Shown: positions 16,083-23,885 of the stretch, piece by piece | How positions within the stretch are numbered: position 1 is the stretch's first letter | Layout of the letters: the number at the start of each line of letters is the position of its first letter | Program-made: the position numbers and the translations under genes | Origin: Mucilaginibacter celer | GTDB taxonomy: Bacteria; Bacteroidota; Bacteroidia; Sphingobacteriales; Sphingobacteriaceae | DNA length: 64,000 bases | NCBI RefSeq assembly: GCF_003576455.2 | Contig: NZ_CP032869.1 | Span: 1,178,001-1,242,000 of the forward strand | Reading direction: 5' to 3' | Notes under the pieces: model-generated | The model's input: the letters and a program-made list of their open reading frames with translations, nothing else | What the model was told of the DNA's origin: nothing | The model's database searches: none

Positions 16083-16460
16083 ATGAGCGCCTGGCGAAAA
16101 AGAGCGATAGCATGTTTGCCCGAATTAAGAAAAGAGTTTGAAGATCCATCAACTTCCATTTACGGCGTTTTTATGGAATTGCTGCCGGCTACTGTTAATG
16201 CGCATAAAAATAACGATGCAACACAGCTTAGGCGGTGTTATGAGTTTGCAGCCTGGTGCTTCACCCAAAAATCAAAAGATTTATGGAACGCGGCAGCAGT
16301 GAGTTTCTATGAGCATTTAGGAGATAGGGCAGAAACGCTACAGGGTATGCACCTTTGGGTGAGCCGCGATATTTATTTAGAAATACGCGGGCTTTTAAAG
16401 CAAAGGCTTGATGATGTGGTTATGAAGGAATTGGATAAGCGTTATGGCGTGCGTGGGTAG
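16083..16460 (+). CDS. Small helical protein of unknown function
   Basis: A 125-aa, mostly helical soluble protein (MSAWRKRAIACLPELRKEF...). It has no signal peptide, membrane segment or catalytic motif. The feel is that of small immunity- or adaptor-type proteins (DUF7674-like), but I cannot name it with certainty. It immediately follows the DUF6717-like gene and shares its transcript. Confidence 0.65.
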   Translation: MSAWRKRAIACLPELRKEFEDPSTSIYGVFMELLPATVNAHKNNDATQLRRCYEFAAWCFTQKSKDLWNAAAVSFYEHLGDRAETLQGMHLWVSRDIYLEIRGLLKQRLDDVVMKELDKRYGVRG

Positions 16461-16480
16461 TATTAAACGCGGCAGAGCTA

Positions 16481-16583
16481 CCGCAAGCGTGGACGCCTCG
16501 CTTGTGGTTATCATATTGAGCTGTACAATGCTGTTTGTCAAATTGTAGATCTAAACGCGGTCCACAAGCGAGGACGCTTGCGG
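16481..16583. repeat. REP-like palindrome, CCGCAAGCG/CGCTTGTGG family
   Basis: Left arm 16481-16507 and right arm 16562-16583 are inverted copies, except that the left arm has a 5-nt insertion (ggacg). The loop is 54 nt. The GC-rich arms contrast with the AT-rich surroundings. No second copy in this window. Confidence 0.7.
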
Positions 16584-16708
16584 CAGCGGAGGGGCCTTTG
16601 CTTACTCAATAACGCCTTTTATAACAATCATAAATTGAAGCACTTCTCCTCACAATCCCTTAACAAAACCATAATTAAATCTCTCAATTTTTCCTCGCTT
16701 AAAAAGCG

Positions 16709-16716
16709 TACCTTTG
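16709..16716 (+). promoter_or_regulatory. -7 promoter element TACCTTTG
   Basis: Exact TAnnTTTG match with a T-run about 19 bp upstream. It predicts an mRNA start near 16723 and a leader of about 70 nt for the DnaJ-KTSC gene. Confidence 0.5.
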
Positions 16717-16791
16717 CGCCGTTATTTTCTAAAAGTCAATATTTTATCATTTACACCATTGCCTTTCAACGGAAATAACCCCAAAATCAGC

Positions 16792-17235
16792 ATGAAAAAA
16801 ATTGTCGACTACAGGAAACTCTTAGGCGTAACCGAAACAGCAGAATTAAGCGAATTAAGGTCAGTATACAAAAGCCTGATGAAAACCTGGCACCCCGACA
16901 GGTTTCAGGACGAGGGCCGGGTTGAAGCCGAAGAAAAAAGCAAAACCATTATTGAAGCCTACCATTTTTTGGTAAGCATCGCCCCCGAAACCCGTGCCCA
17001 AACTTTAGCCGAATACACAGCAACCACCACGCAATCAAATATTGCCGATTTTGAATACAAGCAACAGGTATTGAAAGTTGAGTTTCTGGACGGCAATGTG
17101 TATGAATACTTCGACGTGCCAAGGGCCGTTTATGTAAAATTGGTTAATGCCGATTCGCCGGGGCGTTTTGCACGCAGGCATATTTTTACCGAGTTTGTTT
17201 ACCGCAGCGTGAACAAACTGGTAGCTTCGGCCTAA
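16792..17235 (+). CDS. J-domain protein with C-terminal KTSC domain
   Basis: A 147-aa protein. Residues 5-60 form a J-domain with the HPD motif (TWHPDRF) that stimulates DnaK-type ATPases. Residues about 85-145 match the KTSC domain (VLKVEFLDGNVYEYFDVPRAVYVKL...GRFARRHI), named for its similarity to the lysyl-tRNA synthetase C-terminus. No Gly/Phe region or zinc fingers. ATG 16792 is used: the longer frame from 16714 begins at the promoter. The client is unknown. Confidence 0.85.
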   Translation: MKKIVDYRKLLGVTETAELSELRSVYKSLMKTWHPDRFQDEGRVEAEEKSKTIIEAYHFLVSIAPETRAQTLAEYTATTTQSNIADFEYKQQVLKVEFLDGNVYEYFDVPRAVYVKLVNADSPGRFARRHIFTEFVYRSVNKLVASA

Positions 17236-17240
17236 CTAAA

Positions 17241-17831
17241 TTAACCGGCCTGGTTCAGTCGTTCCAGGTCTTCGGTTGTGTCGATATCAATAGCCCCTAA
17301 GGGGAAAGGAATAGTCAAAATATCATCGGGGTGCGCCTCGATGATTTTTTTTGCACCCTCCTGGCCTTTTAACCGGAGCAATTCGGGGAAATATCTTTCA
17401 TCAAACAAGGCAGGGGCACCCACTACATCGCGGTAGCTGCTGGCTATGATGCCGCAATCGCTATGTTCGCTTTTATCAGTTAACTGTGATAATAAAAAAG
17501 GATCAACAAAAGGCTGATCGCAAAGCATTAAAATAATTGATGTTACCTTGGGCTCCAGTCGCAGCATTTCGGCTACACCAAGGCGTATTGACGAGGCCAT
17601 ACCTTCCTGCCAGTCGGTATTATAGGTAATATGCACTGTTTGGTCGGATATATTGGGGCGGATCACGCCTTCATTAGCGCCCAGTACCACAATTACTTTT
17701 TGGCAATGCAGACAGGTTAATGCGGTTTGAACGGCGCGCTGTAACAGGGTTTGGCCCTGGTAAATAAGGTTTTGCTTTGGCGAACCGAAGCGGCTTGATG
17801 CCCCCGCGGCTAAAATAACGATCCCTGTCAT
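17241..17831 (-). CDS. MocA-like nucleotidyltransferase
   Basis: A 196-aa NTP transferase with the signature LAAGASSRFGSPKQNL and the metal-binding segment LCDQPFVDP, the arrangement of MocA (CTP:molybdopterin cytidylyltransferase) and related MobA-like enzymes. MocA makes the MCD cofactor of xanthine-oxidase-type enzymes. It lies divergently beside the moa/moe genes, which supports a cofactor role. A sugar-nucleotide role is less likely. No XdhC or xanthine dehydrogenase subunit is present here. Confidence 0.8.
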   Translation of the reverse strand: MTGIVILAAGASSRFGSPKQNLIYQGQTLLQRAVQTALTCLHCQKVIVVLGANEGVIRPNISDQTVHITYNTDWQEGMASSIRLGVAEMLRLEPKVTSIILMLCDQPFVDPFLLSQLTDKSEHSDCGIIASSYRDVVGAPALFDERYFPELLRLKGQEGAKKIIEAHPDDILTIPFPLGAIDIDTTEDLERLNQAG

Positions 17832-18254
17832 TTAAAAACTGTTTAATTAGGCCGATGTGCTGCCGTTTGTATCAATGCCCGGCATGGCACAATGCTGCAA
17901 ACGTTTTTTGTTCAATTTTCTTTTAATCCGGGTTCAGGGGGCTCCCCGTTTATAGCTTCAGTTTGCAGATCTATGCCTTATTACGGTAAGTGCTTAATTA
18001 AAGTTATAGTTACATGCGTTGATCGATAACAAATTGATTTTTTGATACTTGTAAGTATTGTTTTATAAAATGATAGTTTTTGTAAATTATCTATTAGTTT
18101 AAATGTCATATTCAAAACCGCTGCTATTGCTTTGAAAAACTACATTTCATTAACACAATCTGCGCTGGTAACGCTTACATTTACTTTGCTGTATATAAAC
18201 TTTAATAAACAACCCGCGTTTATTGATTAAATTTACAGGGTAAAGGAAACTATT
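17832..18254. other. Divergent intergenic region upstream of moaA
   Basis: 423 bp without a gene between mocA-like (leftward) and moaA (rightward). It is AT-rich and contains the dyad ATACTT-GT-AAGTAT (18045-18058) and TTACTTTG at 18184-18191, one base off TAnnTTTG. I saw no molybdenum-cofactor riboswitch that I can support. The moaA ribosome binding site AAAGGA lies at 18242-18247. Confidence 0.4.
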
Positions 18255-19244
18255 TTGCTATTTGATAACCACGGCCGACCAATAACCTATCTGCGCCTCG
18301 CGGTGACAGATAAATGCAACCTGCGTTGCTTTTACTGCATGCCCGAAGAGGGGCTCGATTGGTTATCACGTGCCGAGTTGATGAGCTACGAAGAAATGCT
18401 TCGCGTTTGCCGGGTAATGGTAAATATGGGTATCGGAAAAATCCGTATTACCGGCGGCGAGCCTTTTGTGCGTAAGGATATTATGCAGCTGCTTACCGCA
18501 ATTGCAGGGCTTGATGGTTTGAATGAATTGAATATCACCACCAATGGTGTGTTAACAGCCCCCTATGTTCCCGAATTAAAAAAAATAGGTGTCCGCTCGG
18601 TAAACCTCAGTTTGGATACTTTGGATGCCAACCGCTTTTTTACTATAACCCGCCGGGATGAGTTTAGCAACGTGATAGCAGCTATGGAAGCCATGTTGCA
18701 TCATGATATGGAGGTAAAGATAAACGCGGTGGTAATGGACGGTAAAAACACGCAGGATATATTGCCATTGGTTGAGCTAACAAAAAATTTACCGGTAAGT
18801 GTAAGGTTTATTGAAGAAATGCCCTTTAACGGTGATGGTCATGTTTACGATGGCCTGCATTGGGATTATGTGCGAATTTTAGATGAGATCAAGGCAAAAT
18901 ACCCGCAAATTAAAAAGCTGGATGATCCGGCCAATTCAACCGCTTATAACTACCATATTCCGGGCCATAAAGGTAGCATAGGTATCATCGCAGCCTACTC
19001 CCGCACATTTTGTGGTACCTGTAACCGTATCCGCATCACCCCTCAAGGGCAGTTAAAAACCTGTTTATATGATGATGGGGTACTTAATGTGAGAGACTTG
19101 CTTAGAGCGGGTACAGAAGATGATAAATTGCAAAATATATTACGGGATGCCTTTAAACACCGGCCAAAAGACGGCCGGGAGGCCGAGCGTGCAAGAATAG
19201 CAAAAACAGGCATACACGAATCGATGGCTACCATAGGTGGGTAG
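18255..19244 (+). CDS. moaA: GTP 3',8-cyclase, molybdopterin step 1
   Basis: Radical-SAM enzyme that, with MoaC, turns GTP into cyclic pyranopterin phosphate. The 329-aa protein has the N-terminal cluster C21-x3-C25-x2-C28 (DKCNLRCFYC), the C-terminal cluster FCGTCNRIRITPQGQLKTC, and the functional Gly-Gly end (MATIGG). The start is TTG at 18255: family members begin MLxDNHGRPI, no ATG is available, and AAAGGA lies 7 bases upstream. First gene of the rightward moa/moe/mob run; moeA follows after 22 bp. Confidence 0.95.
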   Translation: MLFDNHGRPITYLRLAVTDKCNLRCFYCMPEEGLDWLSRAELMSYEEMLRVCRVMVNMGIGKIRITGGEPFVRKDIMQLLTAIAGLDGLNELNITTNGVLTAPYVPELKKIGVRSVNLSLDTLDANRFFTITRRDEFSNVIAAMEAMLHHDMEVKINAVVMDGKNTQDILPLVELTKNLPVSVRFIEEMPFNGDGHVYDGLHWDYVRILDEIKAKYPQIKKLDDPANSTAYNYHIPGHKGSIGIIAAYSRTFCGTCNRIRITPQGQLKTCLYDDGVLNVRDLLRAGTEDDKLQNILRDAFKHRPKDGREAERARIAKTGIHESMATIGG

Positions 19245-19266
19245 CTGGCAGTCTAATATAATAAAA

Positions 19267-20469
19267 ATGACAACCGTTGCCGAAGTAGAAAAACTGGTGC
19301 TTTCACAATTAAGGGATTTTGGTACCCAATTGCTGCCTTTTGAGCAGGCTTTGGGTTACGCCCTGGCCGAAGACCTAAAAGCAGATCGCGACCTGCCGCC
19401 TTTTAACCGGGTAACCATGGATGGCATCGCGCTAAAATATTCAGCTATTAAAAAAGGCCTCAATACATTCCGGATCACAGCCACACAAGCCGCCGGTGAT
19501 GGCCCGGTTGAGGTAGAGCAGGACGATGAATGCATCGAGATTATGACAGGGGCCGTATTGCCTGCATCGGCAGATACGGTTGTGCGTTACGAGGATGTGA
19601 AGATTGAGAAAGGCCAGGCAACATTACTTTTGGCAGAAATTAAACAGGGCCAGAACCTGCATTTGCAGGGTGCTGATAAAAAACAGGGCGATGTTGTAGC
19701 AAGGGCCGGGGTGGTGGTTAGTCCGGCTATTATCAGCCTGGCAGCATCGATAGGCAAGAGCCATTTACTGGTAAAAAAAGTGCCAAGGGTAATGATCATC
19801 TCATCGGGTGATGAACTGGTTGATGTGAACGAAATCCCATCGCCATACCAGATCCGTAAATCGAACAGCTACACCGTACGTGCTGTATTAAAAAAACATA
19901 ATATAGATGCCGACATCCTGCACATTCCCGATGATCCGGCTATCACCAAAGAAAAAATACAACATTGCCTTAAAAACTATGATGTATTGCTGCTGAGCGG
20001 CGGCATTTCGATGGGCAAGTTTGATTTTATCCCCCAGGCATTAGAAGACTCGTGTGTAGAAAAGCTATTCCATAAAGTAGCCCAACGGCCGGGCAAACCG
20101 TTTTGGTTTGGCAGGCACGGCGACGACGGCGCGTTGGTATTCGCCTTCCCAGGCAACCCGGTAGCAACATTTATGTGCCTGCACCGTTACTTTTTAACCT
20201 GGCTTAATGCCATATTGGGTTTGCCACCCAAAAAAGTAACGTATGCGGCCCTGGGGCGTGATTTTACTTTTAAACCCGAGTTGCAGTACTATTTACAGGT
20301 AACTTTACAAAGCAACGAGCAGGCGCAACTGATAGCCATGCCGGTTGAAGGAAATGGTTCGGGCGATTTTGCTAATTTAGCCGTTACCGAAGCTTTTTTA
20401 GAGTTGCCGATGGAGAGGAGCGAGTTTAAGAAAGGAGAGGTATTTGTTTTATGGGATTTCACTGATTAA
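19267..20469 (+). CDS. moeA: Molybdopterin molybdenumtransferase
   Basis: Inserts molybdate into adenylated molybdopterin. At 400 aa it has the usual four-domain length, with DRDLPPFNRVTMDGIAL, GADKKQGDVV, SSGDELVD, LLSGGISMGKFDF and FAFPGNPVATF. ATG 19267 is preferred over GTG 19237, which overlaps the moaA stop and adds ten residues outside the family alignment. The last residues DFTD and the stop are encoded by the first bases of a word repeat (GATTTCACTGATTAA) that fills the gap to moaC. Confidence 0.95.
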   Translation: MTTVAEVEKLVLSQLRDFGTQLLPFEQALGYALAEDLKADRDLPPFNRVTMDGIALKYSAIKKGLNTFRITATQAAGDGPVEVEQDDECIEIMTGAVLPASADTVVRYEDVKIEKGQATLLLAEIKQGQNLHLQGADKKQGDVVARAGVVVSPAIISLAASIGKSHLLVKKVPRVMIISSGDELVDVNEIPSPYQIRKSNSYTVRAVLKKHNIDADILHIPDDPAITKEKIQHCLKNYDVLLLSGGISMGKFDFIPQALEDSCVEKLFHKVAQRPGKPFWFGRHGDDGALVFAFPGNPVATFMCLHRYFLTWLNAILGLPPKKVTYAALGRDFTFKPELQYYLQVTLQSNEQAQLIAMPVEGNGSGDFANLAVTEAFLELPMERSEFKKGEVFVLWDFTD

Positions 20470-20656
20470 TTTTTGATTTCACCGATTAGAATGATTTCAC
20501 CGATTTTTTTTGGTGATTTCGAGAATAAGAAGATGATCTCGAAGATTTATTTGTTGGATGGAGGGGTAAAAAATAACAGTGAAGATGATCAGGTAAATCC
20601 TAAAGAAACAAGTAAAATCAAAATAATCTGTGTAATCATTCTAATCGGTATAATCA
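20455..20656. repeat. Word-repeat hairpin between moeA and moaC
   Basis: Left arm 20474-20507 and right arm 20623-20656 share a perfect 16-bp inverted core ACCGATTAGAATGATT (20481-20496 and 20634-20649) with weaker pairing on both sides. The repeat begins inside moeA at 20455 and ends 8 bp before the moaC start. The loop (about 120 nt) has no gene. A frame open across it (from 20473) is an artefact fused to moaC. Confidence 0.8.
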
Positions 20657-20664
20657 CACAAATA

Positions 20665-21135
20665 ATGTTAACCCACATAAACAAACAAGGCAACCCAAAT
20701 ATGGTTGATGTAACTGAAAAGCAGGTTACGCAACGCACCGCCACGGCGCGCAGCATTGTGGTTTTGCCTGCCGAAGTATTTGAGCTTTTATCGGGCGATG
20801 AGTTGCAATCAAAAAAAGGGCCTGTGTTTCAAACGGCTATTATTGCCGGCATTATGGCTGCCAAAAAAACCGGCGACCTGATCCCGCTTTGCCACCCGCT
20901 GGGTTTGGATAATTGTAATATCAGTATTCAAATTAATGAGCAGCAGGAAGTAGTAGTTGATTGTACAGCAAGCATTACAGCCAAAACAGGTGTGGAGATG
21001 GAGGCCCTGGTGGGCGCTTCAATAGCTGCGCTAACCATTTATGATATGTGTAAGGCCATGAGCCATGATATTGTGATAAAAGAAACCAAACTGATAGCAA
21101 AAACAGGAGGTAAACGTGATTTTAAACGATCATAA
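20665..21135 (+). CDS. moaC: Cyclic pyranopterin monophosphate synthase
   Basis: Second subunit-step of precursor Z synthesis, acting on the MoaA product. The 156-aa protein matches the family from LTHINKQGNPNMVDVTEK through LIPLCHPLGLDNCNI, KTGVEMEALVGAS and AALTIYDMCKAM, ending in TGGKRDF. ATG 20665 is chosen because family members start MxxLTHI; the longer open frame upstream is the repeat element. The gene overlaps the next one by 20 bp. An AGGAGG inside its 3' end serves the downstream GTG. Confidence 0.95.
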   Translation: MLTHINKQGNPNMVDVTEKQVTQRTATARSIVVLPAEVFELLSGDELQSKKGPVFQTAIIAGIMAAKKTGDLIPLCHPLGLDNCNISIQINEQQEVVVDCTASITAKTGVEMEALVGASIAALTIYDMCKAMSHDIVIKETKLIAKTGGKRDFKRS

Positions 21136-22309
21136 CCAAACAGATAAAGGGCATCGCAAGCATGCCAAACTGGCTAAACCTTCAACCGGTAATTTCGGCT
21201 GGAATGAGTGGGCCATTGTAGGCGGGCCGTGTACGGTGATTAAATTATTGGCCGATGATGTGATCAGGGCGCTATCGCCGGTTTATAGATGCGCGTATGT
21301 AGATACATCGCATAATGATGATTTTACTTCGTTACCGGGGAGATTGGCCAGTGGTGCTTCGTTAGAGTACACCGATCAGATCAACCATCAGCAATTTAAC
21401 TATCCTAACCCCGTTTACCTGTATCAGCTTAAACAATACTTTTCCCCAGCCGATCTGATTTTAGTAAATGGCAACCATCAACAGGCTAAAAAGCAGGTGG
21501 TGATCATCGATATTAATAAAACAGCTTCGCTTCAAAAACGGCTTGAGCAATTAACCGATGTACAGTTGTTTTTATTGGCGGATAATGCGAATGAGGTAGC
21601 TGATTTTATACAGGAAGCTATCCCACATTGGCAGCAAATCCCGGTACTGAAAATTGACGATCGCGAAAATATTATCGCCTTTTTTGAAAAAGCCTTAAAG
21701 CAGGCCAAACCGGTTTTAAATGGATTGGTGCTTGCAGGTGGCAAAAGCACCCGCATGGGCTTTGATAAAGGCGCTGCAGCCTGGCATGGCAAACAGCAAC
21801 GCTATTACATGGCCGATATGCTGAAAAACTTTTGTAATGAGGTTTACATTTCGGGCAGGCCCGGCCAGCGGCAGGAAATTGACCAGGAGTATTCTGTTAT
21901 TGAGGATACTTTTACCGGGCTGGGGCCATTTGGGGCTATTTTATCTGCTTTTAGGGAGCAACCTGATGCCGCATGGCTGGTAATAGCCTGCGATTTGCCT
22001 TTGATGGATGAGGCCACTTTGCGCAACCTGGTAGCCTGGCGTAATATTTCGTCGGTAGCAACAGCCTATCATAGTCCGGTTACTGATTTTCCCGAGCCGT
22101 TGATAGCTATTTGGGAACCTAAAAGCTACCCGGTGCTGTTATCGTTTTTGGCTCAGGGATTTTCGTGCCCTCGTAAAGTTTTGATCAACAGTGATATTAC
22201 TTTGCTTAACGCCCCCGATTTCGCGGCCTTAACCAACGTAAATACACCTGAAGAATTGGAGAAAGTAAAATCAATGATCCACACCAAAATAGTTACCACT
22301 AATGAATGA
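21116..22309 (+). CDS. mobA: MobA with degenerate N-terminal MobB-like domain
   Basis: A 397-aa protein. The C-terminal half (about 200-390) is molybdenum-cofactor guanylyltransferase MobA: LAGGKSTRMGFDKGAAAWHG, GLGPFGAILSAF and ACDLPLMDEAT. It adds GMP to make the MGD form used by formate dehydrogenases and nitrate reductases. The N-terminal half resembles MobB, a GTP-binding partner, but where a Walker A is expected it reads GGPCTVIKL, lacking GxxxxGK[ST]. Start GTG 21116 has AGGAGGT 4 bases upstream. Overlaps moaC and moeB. Confidence 0.88.
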   Translation: MILNDHNQTDKGHRKHAKLAKPSTGNFGWNEWAIVGGPCTVIKLLADDVIRALSPVYRCAYVDTSHNDDFTSLPGRLASGASLEYTDQINHQQFNYPNPVYLYQLKQYFSPADLILVNGNHQQAKKQVVIIDINKTASLQKRLEQLTDVQLFLLADNANEVADFIQEAIPHWQQIPVLKIDDRENIIAFFEKALKQAKPVLNGLVLAGGKSTRMGFDKGAAAWHGKQQRYYMADMLKNFCNEVYISGRPGQRQEIDQEYSVIEDTFTGLGPFGAILSAFREQPDAAWLVIACDLPLMDEATLRNLVAWRNISSVATAYHSPVTDFPEPLIAIWEPKSYPVLLSFLAQGFSCPRKVLINSDITLLNAPDFAALTNVNTPEELEKVKSMIHTKIVTTNE

Positions 22310-23363
22310 GGATTTACAACGATATAACTGCCAGATAGCCCTTCCGGGCTTTGGCAACGAAGCGCAACAACTGATAGGGCAGGCCCGCGTATTGATAGTA
22401 GGTGCAGGTGGTTTAGGTTGCCCGGCCGCACAATACCTCGCTTCAACAGGCATAGGTACACTGGGTATTGCCGATTACGATTCTGTATCTATCAGCAACC
22501 TGCACAGGCAGATTCTGTACACCCCGGCCGATGAAGGCAAAAATAAAGCCGAAGTAGCATGCGCAAAGCTGGCGCAGCAAAACCCGGGTATTAAACTGGT
22601 GCCGCATGCGCAAAAAGTAACTTCGGATAATGTGATGGATGTTATAGCCGGTTATGATATAGTGCTGGATGGTACCGATAATTTTGAAACCCGCTACCTG
22701 CTTAATGATGCCTGCGTTTTAAGCGGAAAGCCGCTTGTGTATGGTGCTATTTACCAGTTTGAAGGCCAGGTTGCTGTATGGAATGTAGATAAAGGGAAAG
22801 GCACCAATTCGCCCAATTATCGCGATCTGTTCCCGGATGTGGATGCAACCCAGATCCCCAACTGTACTGAAGGCGGCGTGATTCCAACCCTTGCCGGCAT
22901 CATCGGCTGCATGCAGGCCAACGAAGCAATCAAATACATCACCAAAACCGGCGATCTGCTGGCCGGTAAAGTGCTGATCTTTGATGCACAAAGTATGCAA
23001 AGTCGCATTTTTAAAATAGGCCCGGTTACTAAAACACACATCAGGCGTTTAAAAACTACCATCGCTATCCCAACCATTAATGCTACCGATTTGAAAGAGC
23101 GGATGCTTCATGATGATACCCTCGAATTGATAGACGTACGCACCTTGCAGGAACGCGATGCTTTTGACATAGGCGGTACCCACATTCCGCTCGACGAACT
23201 GGAAGAATATCTCGCTTATTTCGCCAGCGGCAATACCAAGGTACTCTACTGCTCATCAGGCAAAAGAAGCGATGAAGCCGTTAAACTGATTATGAAGCGT
23301 ATTCCCGAAGCTGATGTGTTTTCTTTAGAGGGAGGGATTGTTGATTGGTCATTGAGTCATTGA
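22302..23363 (+). CDS. moeB: MoeB/ThiF-type E1-like adenylyltransferase with rhodanese domain
   Basis: Activates the C-terminal Gly-Gly of a sulfur carrier such as MoaD. Residues 1-245 are the E1-like domain (VLIVGAGGLGCPAAQYLAS, DGTDNFETRYLLND, IPNCTEGGVIPTLAG with a candidate Cys). Residues 260-353 are a rhodanese with active-site loop YCSSGKRS. The usual paired CxxC zinc ligands of MoeB are missing: SPNYRDLFP stands where a CxxC is normal. The last residues SLSH and the stop come from a tcattgag repeat. Overlaps mobA by 8 bp. Confidence 0.9.
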   Translation: MNEDLQRYNCQIALPGFGNEAQQLIGQARVLIVGAGGLGCPAAQYLASTGIGTLGIADYDSVSISNLHRQILYTPADEGKNKAEVACAKLAQQNPGIKLVPHAQKVTSDNVMDVIAGYDIVLDGTDNFETRYLLNDACVLSGKPLVYGAIYQFEGQVAVWNVDKGKGTNSPNYRDLFPDVDATQIPNCTEGGVIPTLAGIIGCMQANEAIKYITKTGDLLAGKVLIFDAQSMQSRIFKIGPVTKTHIRRLKTTIAIPTINATDLKERMLHDDTLELIDVRTLQERDAFDIGGTHIPLDELEEYLAYFASGNTKVLYCSSGKRSDEAVKLIMKRIPEADVFSLEGGIVDWSLSH

Positions 23364-23457
23364 GTCATTGTGAAGCTGCCGCAGGTTTATCATCTGCCGC
23401 TAAACCTGCGGCAGAAAAAATCTAACCTCCAATCACTAATCTCTAACCTCTAACTCA
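23350..23457. repeat. Repeat-filled gap between moeB and moaE
   Basis: Three parts. First, gtcattgagtcattgagtca-type words across the moeB stop (about 23349-23370). Second, a perfect 14-bp palindrome CTGCCGCAGGTTTA (23376-23389) with its complement at 23401-23414. Third, ctaacctc/ctctaacctctaac words (23422-23457) that run into the moaE stop. The two convergent genes thus both end in low-complexity words. The central hairpin may be a bidirectional terminator, although its T run is on the wrong side. Confidence 0.75.
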
Positions 23458-23874
23458 CGGATGCGCGGCCACCCAAACATCCCCATCCTCAAAGCTTTCC
23501 TTTTTCCAGATGGGCACGGTTTGTTTAAGCGTATCAATAATATATCGGCAAGCCTCAAAGGCGGCATCACGATGGGCCGCCGATACTGCAATCAGCACAG
23601 GTACTTCGCCAACCTGCAATAAACCTGTACGGTGGTGGATGAGTATTTTCTGAACCGGCCAGCGCTCAAAGGTCTGGGCGGCAATTTTGTTCATCTCGCT
23701 GATGGCCATGGGCTCATAAGCTTCAAAATCAAGCTTTAAAACTTTTTTGCCTTTGGTAGCATTACGCACAGTACCGATAAAAACATCTATCCCCCCGGAT
23801 TCGGGCGACATGATCCAATCGATACACGATTGGATGTTAAGCATTTGGTCCGATAGTAAAATCTGCGTATTCAA
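23455..23874 (-). CDS. moaE: Molybdopterin synthase catalytic subunit
   Basis: Adds dithiolene sulfur to precursor Z using thiocarboxylated MoaD. The 139-aa protein has the family segments GIDVFIGTVRN, FEAYEPMA, HHRTGLLQVGEVPVLIAV, SAAHRDAAFEACRYIID and the catalytic lysine motif LKQTVPIWKKE. Start is TTG 23874: family alignment covers ILLSDQ and no ATG precedes it after the GNAT stop; ATG 23844 would cut the first strand. It is the last gene of a leftward moaD-GNAT-moaE unit, 11 bp after the GNAT gene. Confidence 0.93.
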   Translation of the reverse strand: MNTQILLSDQMLNIQSCIDWIMSPESGGIDVFIGTVRNATKGKKVLKLDFEAYEPMAISEMNKIAAQTFERWPVQKILIHHRTGLLQVGEVPVLIAVSAAHRDAAFEACRYIIDTLKQTVPIWKKESFEDGDVWVAAHP

Positions 23875-23885
23875 AACAAAATAAG

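Larger units (their letters stand above)
16461..16791. other. Gene-free region with REP-like repeat and promoter
   Basis: The first 125 bp contain the CCGCAAGCG palindrome. The rest is AT-rich and holds the promoter of the DnaJ-KTSC gene. A 66-codon frame at 16578-16778 runs through both and has no coding character. Confidence 0.6.

Noticed and set aside
16578..16778. 66-codon frame before the DnaJ-KTSC gene
   Set aside because: It runs through a REP-like arm and a promoter, and has no coding character.
17832..18254. Molybdenum-cofactor riboswitch upstream of moaA
   Set aside because: The position is right, but I could not find the conserved helices and loops; only a short AT dyad is visible.
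20473..20664. N-terminal extension of MoaC by about 64 residues
   Set aside because: The extension is the inverted word repeat read as protein; family alignment begins at LTHINKQG (ATG 20665).
23376..23414. Ordinary rho-independent terminator between moeB and moaE
   Set aside because: The 14-bp stem is strong, but the A/T run lies on the wrong side for the rightward gene, so I list it as a repeat palindrome.
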